Origin: Adiantum capillus-veneris
Taxonomy: Eukaryota; Streptophyta; Polypodiopsida; Polypodiales; Pteridaceae
Assembly: GCA_014529385.2 (NCBI GenBank)
Contig: CM043971.1
Coordinates: forward strand, 94,093,840 to 94,157,839
DNA length: 64,000 bases
Direction: 5' to 3'
Notes under the pieces: model-generated
The model's database searches: none
What the model saw: the letters and a program-made list of their open reading frames with translations, nothing else
What the model was told of the DNA's origin: nothing
Part shown: positions 57,793 to 64,000 of the stretch, piece after piece
Position numbering within the stretch: the first letter of the stretch is position 1
Layout: each line of letters starts with the position of its first letter
Made by a program: the position numbers and the translations under genes

Positions 57793-60334
57793 TGTCACAT
57801 GACACATCCAACCCTATGTGTCCGTGGACAAGCTACACCATAACAGGGTTTCCGTCAAGTCCAGTCAGTCTAGCTTAGAAGTGATCTGGCACTTTTGTGA
57901 GTCTATTCGTAGACCGTGCATGCCCAGTCACTTAGTGTAGATGCATATCCTATGGTTGCACACCACATAAGCATAAGCATTTACATTAGATTCCATCAGA
58001 GTCAGTTTGGGGATTTTTTCAATGACTTTAGCCTATTTTCCCTATTTTTGACATTTTTCACTTATTTATTAAGTGACTTTTGTTGGGAACTGAGTAGGGA
58101 AAATTGGGTAAGTTAATATATAAGCAAACCCAAGTTAGCACTAAATGGCAGAAGAGGCAGCAGGAGCTCCACGCTCAACAGGCAACTTCTCAGCAGACAC
58201 CCCCAAGAGACCTAGCGTTTTTGCTTCACAAGCCTAAAGCTAGCGTTTTGGATCAGATCAGCCCCGGCGTGTTGGTGCACAGCGGATCAGCCCTGGCGCC
58301 ATTGCTACACAGCAGATCAGCCTAGCGTTTTTGCATTTGCAGAACCCCGGCGACAGAAGGACCAATTTCAACCCTTGGCGTTTTTGGATTTCAGCAGCAA
58401 ATTAAGACCGGAAATATTCACCTGAAGTGTAGCAGATTCAGCCCGTAAAGACCATCAGTTTTCAGCCCTAAGAAACCTCAGTTTTCAGCCCTAAACCTGC
58501 AGATTTTCAGCGACAAAGACCCATAGAAACAGTCCCAAAAATCAGCGTTTTTGGACCTGCAGTAGATTTCAGCCCATAGCGTTTTTGGACAGCAGATAAA
58601 AGATTGCAGATTTCAGCCCTTAGGTCGACTTCGTCATCCTTGTCGTCATCGTCGACATAGCCTAGACTTGCATCAGTCTCATACATACCATTTGTACCAG
58701 ATTGTGCAATCATAAGTAGACCACTCTCGCCGACGAGTGGGGCCTTCGGAGGAGGGTTTTACAACCTCTCTGGTGTCGTATCTCTCTTCTCTCTCTATCT
58801 CTCAGTCTCATTCACTTGCACGCAATGTCCATTCACTTTGTTTGTGATCATAGCACTTTCTCATTAAGAACGGAAGGCTCTACCTTCCATAAGAACAAAA
58901 AGGAACCTTGAGCACACTATGGAGCACTCATCTTGAGCAAAGCGCAAACAATCATTCCGCTGCACCTAACATTGGTATCAGAGCTTTGGAAGTGTTCTGC
59001 ATTACTCAAGGAAAGAACCACAAGAACCACAAGATTTTTTTTTTGCTTGTTGCGGTCGCACGAACCCAAGTTTACTTGGGCGTGGCGATTCCTAATCGTG
59101 TTTTGTTGAAGAGTGACAGGAATCCCAAGAAAGACGGGCTTGTCCAGCCTCCCCTTGTGTCTCTTTTCACTCATTGAGAGCGGATCGTGCACTTAGCGGC
59201 CGGCCAATCGACGTGAGGTGGGAAAAAGCAACCTTGGTGTGAGCGCAAGGCCGCCAAGGGGTGATGAATGGTTTGGCACTCCGTCTCTATGTTTATCTAC
59301 ATTGCATGCACAGTCTTTAAAGAAGACTATAATTTCACTTTACATGGAATGGGTATGTTCATGTTTTTGTGTTGGAAGTGGTTTCATGAATTTTTATCCT
59401 CGGAGATTCTTGAAGAAGGTAGACGCATGACTGTAGACGAAGTTGAAGTATTGAAGGAGCCACAGGTGACTTTTTGTCGCTCTCGGCGCGACCCAAAGAA
59501 GCAAGCATTGCAGACCTTTATGAAGTTCAAGTATCACATGACCCACGCATTAGAGTGGGCCAGCGAAGAGTCCTTCCTAGGATTCTAGACGCTGTTGGCG
59601 ATCTCCCTCGACGCCATACAGCTCAGTACCAGTACCTGACTTTGGAAAGGAGGGGGTGTCACGTGCACATCTAACCCTATGTGTACGTGGACAAGCTACT
59701 TCATGACAAGGGTTCAGTTCAGTTAGCTTAGGAAGTGTTTTGACACTTTTGTGAGTCTGTTCGTAGACCGTGCATGTCCAGACACTTAGAGTAGATGCAT
59801 ATCCTCTCGTTGCACACAGCATGATCATTAGATTACCATCAAAATCCAGCAAGAGCATTTTTAAGTGCACATACCTATTTTCTCTATTTTAGCCATTTTT
59901 CACTTATTATTAACAAGTGACTTTGTTGGGAAACTGGGTAGGGCATTTTTGACAAGGAACTATATAAGAAACCTAGTGCTAGCAGTTTTTGGCAGAAGAG
60001 GCAGCAGATACCATTTGAAGTTCACCTTCTCAGCAAGACTGGCAAGAAGACATAGCGTTTTTAGCCCTCAAGACCAAGCTAGCGTTGTCTGCAGCAGATA
60101 AGCTTTGGCGCTTTTGCAGCAGATCATCTAGCGTTCGCAGAACTCCCAGATCAGCGTGGCGTTTTTGCAGACAACGGAATAGGCCTAGCGTTTTTGCAAC
60201 ATGCAGTCCAACTTGGCGTTTTGCAGATTCCCAACGGCAGATTCAGCCCTAACTTCAGCGTTTTCAGTTTTCAGCATTTAAAGTAGGCGTTACGACTTAT
60301 CCATGTCCACATAGGGTTAGATGTGCACGTGACA
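57793..60334 (+). mobile_element. Second intronic LTR element
   Basis: Direct repeats start TGTCACATGACACATC at 57793 and TGTCACGTGCACATC at 59657. An initiator-Met primer site, TGGTATCAGAGC, lies at 58973-58984, and a polypurine tract, GGAAAGGAGGGGG, ends at 59656. The left LTR would be 57793-58971. The right LTR diverges after about 60285 and ends with an inverted copy of its own first 27 bases (60308-60334). The 685-bp interior has no recognised domain. Confidence 0.75.
58973..58984 (+). other. Primer-binding site, initiator Met tRNA
   Basis: TGGTATCAGAGC is a perfect 12-base match to the plant initiator-Met site, two bases after CTAACA. Confidence 0.9.
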
Positions 60335-61032
60335 CCCCAAATCCTTGGTCTTGTTGTGTACCTTGGATGTGAGAGTGGGGGTTAAGATTTTTGGGGTCAT
60401 CTCTTGGGTTTCTCATCTAAGTCTACTGAGACAGGACATCTTTGTGGCACCTTGTGGTGTTCGGATTTTCTAGATTTTGTCTTGTCTAGCCATGTGGGGC
60501 CTTTTTGTTTGGGCTCCCTATTTTATGCAAGCATATTCCCACATTTTATGGGTCGTGGGGTATTGGAGAAGGCAGGCATTGCGGCAGCTCCCCTATATAG
60601 GGGAAGGGAGGGGTCCCCACATTGGCAGATTGTGTAGTGTTCCTTGTACTTTCTTGTTCAGTAGAGTTTAGACGGCTCCCCCATAGACCCTTTAAAGGTT
60701 CTATTAGGGGGCCCTTGAAAAAACTAATCCGTGTCTCATAGGCCTCCAAAAGTGAAGGGCCCTTCACCTAAAATGTCTCGCTGAAAATGTAGGGGGTCCT
60801 TCAACCACCCCTAGACTTGAGAAACGCTTTTATAACTTGGTATAGGAGGTCAACAAGTCAAAAAGAGAAAGATTACTCCCAATTCCTTGGTGCAAACGAC
60901 TGGAAACTTGTTGTTGAAGGGCTTATGGGCACACAAAGGGATTTTTATAGGGCCCTTCACATTTAAAAGGGCCCTTTTCTTAAAGTTTGATTCAGAGGGG
61001 AGCCCTCTTACCCCACAGTGCTCGAGCACACA

Positions 61033-61096
<64 letters not shown>

Positions 61097-61565
61097 GCGA
61101 ATCCTAACCGGTATCTCTCTCGCGCTGTCCTCCCCTGGGCGAGGGGTAGCCTTGTGGGAGGGCGTCCGAGCCCAGCCTTGCCCCACTCAGCGCAGCCCAG
61201 CCAGCCCTGTGGGAGGCCGTCCGAGCCCCGGCCCTGCTCTACACAACTCAGTCCACCCTGCCCGACAGGGCGCTCACCTGCTTCGCCACCCCATTGTCGG
61301 CACAGAGCCCGCCATCAACTCAATCCACCCTGCCCGACAGGGGGCTCACCTGCTTCGCTACCCCGTTGTCGACAGAGGCCGTTTTCTCCTCTTTTTCGAG
61401 CTGCATCAACAATGCCTTCTCAGGGCTTGGTCACACAGTGAGCGGCTACAACACAAGGCCCGTGAGCGACTCTCACAAGCACAGCACCTCACGGGGGTAC
61501 AGAGAGCCGACATGCTAGGGTCTATGCACTGCCCACAGAGCACTTAACGATCTACCCCTCGAGCC
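60335..61565. other. Anonymous sequence with CT run
   Basis: A CT run (61033-61094) is followed by GC-rich DNA. Within it, a roughly 60-bp unit (TCCACCCTGCCCGACAGG...GCTCACCTGCTTCGC) is duplicated at about 61250 and 61320. No gene was recognised. Confidence 0.5.
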
Positions 61566-61949
61566 ATGTCTTCTTTCAACACGCCGACCCCCAGCACACG
61601 TAAGAGCTTTCTTGGTGTGGTGGCAGCTGCACCTCGGAAAGACCCCGTCGCTCGCCAAGACGCGAGGATCACAGCCCTCGAGGCTCAGATCCAAGCACTT
61701 ATTTCAGAGAATGATGCACTCAAACAACGCCTGAACAAGCTCGAGGAGGCGATAAAGGAGAACACAACTCTACTTGCAAAGAAACACGAAGTTGAAGCTT
61801 CCCTCAATGAGACTGTCAAGGCAGCTCAACAAGAAGCAAATGCGGCAGCACATAAGAAGATGGACATCGAAATCCAAGCAGCCCTACAAGAGCATCCACG
61901 GGTTACATCCACCCGGCCGGGATACACTCCCATTCAATCCCATTTCTAG
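61566..61949 (+). CDS. Small coiled-coil protein, unknown function
   Basis: ATG 61566 starts a 127-residue frame (MSSFNTPTPSTRKSFLGVVA). A strong heptad region, about residues 34-90, follows: ITALEAQIQALISENDALKQ, RLNKLEEAIKENTTLLAKK and EASLNETVKAAQQEANAAAH. It ends PGYTPIQSHF at TAG 61947. The absence of breaks contrasts with its surroundings. It may be the N-terminal part of a retroelement gag rather than a host gene, because it lies inside the J-protein intron on the same strand and no downstream polymerase is visible. No start context or splice evidence confirms expression. Confidence 0.35.
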   Translation: MSSFNTPTPSTRKSFLGVVAAAPRKDPVARQDARITALEAQIQALISENDALKQRLNKLEEAIKENTTLLAKKHEVEASLNETVKAAQQEANAAAHKKMDIEIQAALQEHPRVTSTRPGYTPIQSHF

Positions 61950-63444
61950 GGCAATATTGAATGAATCCGAGCTCAGAACATAGACCAACGGTTATCGGTC
62001 CTAGCCAAAAAGGACCATCCCCCATTGTATCTCACATGATAACACCTACGCCGGCCTTTTTTCTCAAACATGAAGACAAGTTCACACTTAAATCTCTATG
62101 TTATGCTAGGGCTATCCACGTCGATCTTCTCGGTAAACTTTTAAATCTTAGCTTAAATTTAGATTAACCTCCTTGAGTTATAATCCCTTAATTCCTAATT
62201 CTTTTGAATTCTTCTACTCAAACAAGACCTTATAAAAATAATGAATCCTGTGTAAGTATAAGATTTTGTCTCGTCGTAAGTTTCGAGTTAATCTGGTTTT
62301 CGATGAATCCCATTTTAGTCTTTTTCCATCAATTTCCATCCATGGGCATCTCCATGGAAGCGATGGGAGTTCTATGTTCAAGCAACACGGTCATGACATC
62401 CGTGAAGCTATCCCCTTACTCCCCCTTCGAATTTGCAAAACAAACTTGGAAGTAGACAAACTTGAAATGAGAAAAAAGAACAGATGTAATGTTTTGTCTT
62501 GGTCCCATAGGTCATATCTAACCTCCGTGGACGATAATCCATCTCTCTCTCTCTCTCTCTCTCTATCGTTTTTATCTCTGCTCTTCTCCTTTCTCTCACC
62601 TCGTTCTCCCATGTCAGTCACTACACCTTCCGTTGCACTTCGACAGTAGGATGGTACCAAGTAAAGCATTTGGTGGATGATGATATTTTGACTCATGTCA
62701 TCTTGGGTTCTTCATAACCAAGAAGATTGCAAAGCCCTCGTTGCTGGAAGAGTGGGCCTTATGGGAGCGTGTTTGTAACCGGACGACACCACGTGCCGAG
62801 CAAAAAAATGGGGATATAAAACACAAACGGAACAAAGCTGTTATCACTCTTGAAACTGCAGAAGATGTAGGAGAGGCAGAGTCTTTCTCAGAGAGTTTGG
62901 CCCCAAATAGGTGCCCAAGCAGTATTTCTTTACTTTAGAACTGTGTGTACCGGTGTGGGGGAAAGTTTGCGTAACCCATCCGCCATGTCATCAAGGCATC
63001 ACGCACTAGTTCACCAGGCTGACCAAGCGTCATCCCGATCCCCCCCCGCCCCCCAGCCCCCCGCGTGCTCGCCCCAAAAAAAAAAAAGAAAAACGAAAAA
63101 GAAAAGAACACACCCCACATGCTCACAACACGTACTATTGACCACTGATCCTCAATGAAAGACTCCCTGAGCCAGATAGTGACGAGCTATGTCAAACATA
63201 ATGTGCTAGTTTGTGGTCCTGGTATCACTCCTTAAATCTGATCAGAGTGTTATGCAAGCCAGGGAATTATCGTGTTCTGTTGCTTGCATTGTGCCCTCCT
63301 AACAAGCTTTTTCTGCCTTGAGAGTATAAAGTTGTCAATTGCATCTGTAATCACTTTCTAGTTCTAACCTTTACTTGAGTCATTTCTGCCCCGCCCTTTT
63401 CTGTTAGTTGGTGTGGTTTGATCTGTTCTTACATTCTTCTGCAG
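61950..63444. other. Rest of intron 1
   Basis: No gene was recognised. It contains a CT run (62542-62564) and an A run (63076-63087). Confidence 0.35.
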
Positions 63445-63514
63445 GACAATAATTATTGGTCTTTTATATGGAGGCTCAATTGGGAATTCAATCTGGGATC
63501 TCAAGAATGCAGGG
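63445..63514 (+). CDS. J-domain protein, dnaJ 72-like, exon 2
   Basis: After TTCTTCTGCAG the exon reads G-TIIIGLLYGGSIGNSIWDLKNAG and ends GGG|GTAAGA. Joined to exon 1 it completes a hydrophobic, membrane-like segment (residues about 127-148). It then gives a conserved C-terminal phrase; plant dnaJ 72 has a similar LWKMHNSGKSFEEAM. The 70-nt length restores phase 0 (404 + 70 = 474). Confidence 0.85.
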
Positions 63515-63787
63515 GTAAGACTTGTCTTTTGTGAGAATCTGCTGTATGTGCTGATTTGCTAACTCTAGGATTTTACATGCACGTGCTTGTAATGACTCCT
63601 TACATGCCTTTGGATCTGCATGCCCGCAAATAACTTGCATAGGCGTGCTTGCATACACTTGTTTTCTATTATTCGCTTATTTCTTTAGTCTTCGTAAATT
63701 TTCATGTCCTTCGAAGATCGATAACAGGTATAGATTTTTAGGTTGAGGTTACCTTCCCTTTTTGTAATGTTTTTTGTTCTTCCCCAG
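63515..63787 (+). other. Intron 2 of the J-protein gene
   Basis: 273 bp with a GTAAGA donor and TTCTTCCCCAG acceptor. Confidence 0.85.
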
Positions 63788-63862
63788 AAATCTTTTGACG
63801 ATATCTTACGAGCTAAGCAACAGAAAGATACAGAGAGAGAGGAGGATGACTCAAGGCGATAA
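63788..63862 (+). CDS. J-domain protein, dnaJ 72-like, exon 3
   Basis: It reads KSFDDILRAKQQKDTEREED-DSRR and stops at TAA 63860-63862. Together with the end of exon 2 (NAG) it makes NAGKSFDDILRAKQ, matching the NSGKSFEEAMESI-type tail of plant dnaJ 72 proteins. The charged end follows the membrane-like segment. The remaining window (63863-64000) is 3' flank with a TATATA/CACA stretch. Confidence 0.85.
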   Translation, partial: KSFDDILRAKQQKDTEREEDDSRR

Positions 63863-64000
63863 GTCTCCGAAGTGTCGATTATGTGTGCGTGTACATATAC
63901 ATATATATATACACACAACCACGTTCTGTGGTGGCTAAGAGTGCCATTGATTTCTTGGCCCCAATTGATATGCTCATCAATCCTGTGTAAAAAACTTCAA

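Larger units (their letters stand above)
52794..63444 (+). other. Intron 1 of the J-protein gene, 10.65 kb
   Basis: The donor is GTATGC at 52794 and the acceptor is TTCTTCTGCAG ending at 63444. Joining at these sites restores the frame exactly (FAG then TIIIGLLYGG). The intron holds CT/CA arrays, a SINE-like unit, a split Gypsy RNase H, two LTR elements and a coiled-coil frame. Confidence 0.8.

Noticed and set aside
1-64000. CRISPR array, rRNA genes, bacterial operons
   Set aside because: The regular repeats are microsatellites, LTRs or minisatellites; no spacer-repeat pattern, no rRNA signature, and gene structure is eukaryotic.

Overview
The window is nuclear DNA of a land plant with a large, repeat-packed genome. 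A homosporous fern is my best guess, but that is inference. The plant assignment rests on a chromodomain-bearing Ty3/Gypsy element, primer-binding sites matching plant initiator-Met and Asp tRNAs, F-box and PPR-type relics, and a spliced plant dnaJ 72-like gene. No bacterial or organellar gene order is present. Only one gene looks intact. Almost everything else is transposable-element DNA or broken gene copies.

Layout. 1-5348: 5' half of a minus-strand Ty3/Gypsy element (LTR, tRNA-Asp-type primer site, long leader with a roughly 288-bp-periodic palindrome, broken gag), inserted into the integrase gene of a second Gypsy element (5353-6150). 6151-12048: mostly anonymous, with a PPR-type relic and a Copia gag relic. 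12049-18181: an almost complete chromovirus with its target duplication, killed by five premature stops and three frame breaks. 18182-21860: GA/TC arrays and Helitron-like 5' ends. 21870-23060: the C-terminal part of a transposase-like gene, overlapped by a reading frame that starts like the histone H3 tail and ends in a clear H3 histone-fold segment. 23300-24064: long foldback hairpins. 24372-27429: two decayed minus-strand genes of unknown function. 28094-32457: an LTR element in an LTR-internal-LTR-internal array. 32459-33720: Gypsy integrase relic. 34518-35545: F-box pseudogene. 35682-36600: two further large inverted repeats. 38228-39013: decayed unknown exon. 39971-41712: Penelope-like reverse transcriptase relic. 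42632-44261: small non-autonomous LTR element. 44770-45360: Gypsy integrase relic. 45361-52148: anonymous, with several local duplications.

52390-63862 holds the one apparently functional gene: a three-exon dnaJ 72-like J-domain protein of 182 residues. Its first intron is 10.65 kb long and is filled with a Gypsy RNase H split by a nested LTR element, a second LTR element with terminal inverted repeats, a SINE-like unit and microsatellites.

Across the broken genes, most premature stops are TAG, commonly where the family has CAG. The chromovirus LTRs differ only by transitions. Both fit long-term cytosine methylation and deamination of silenced repeats.
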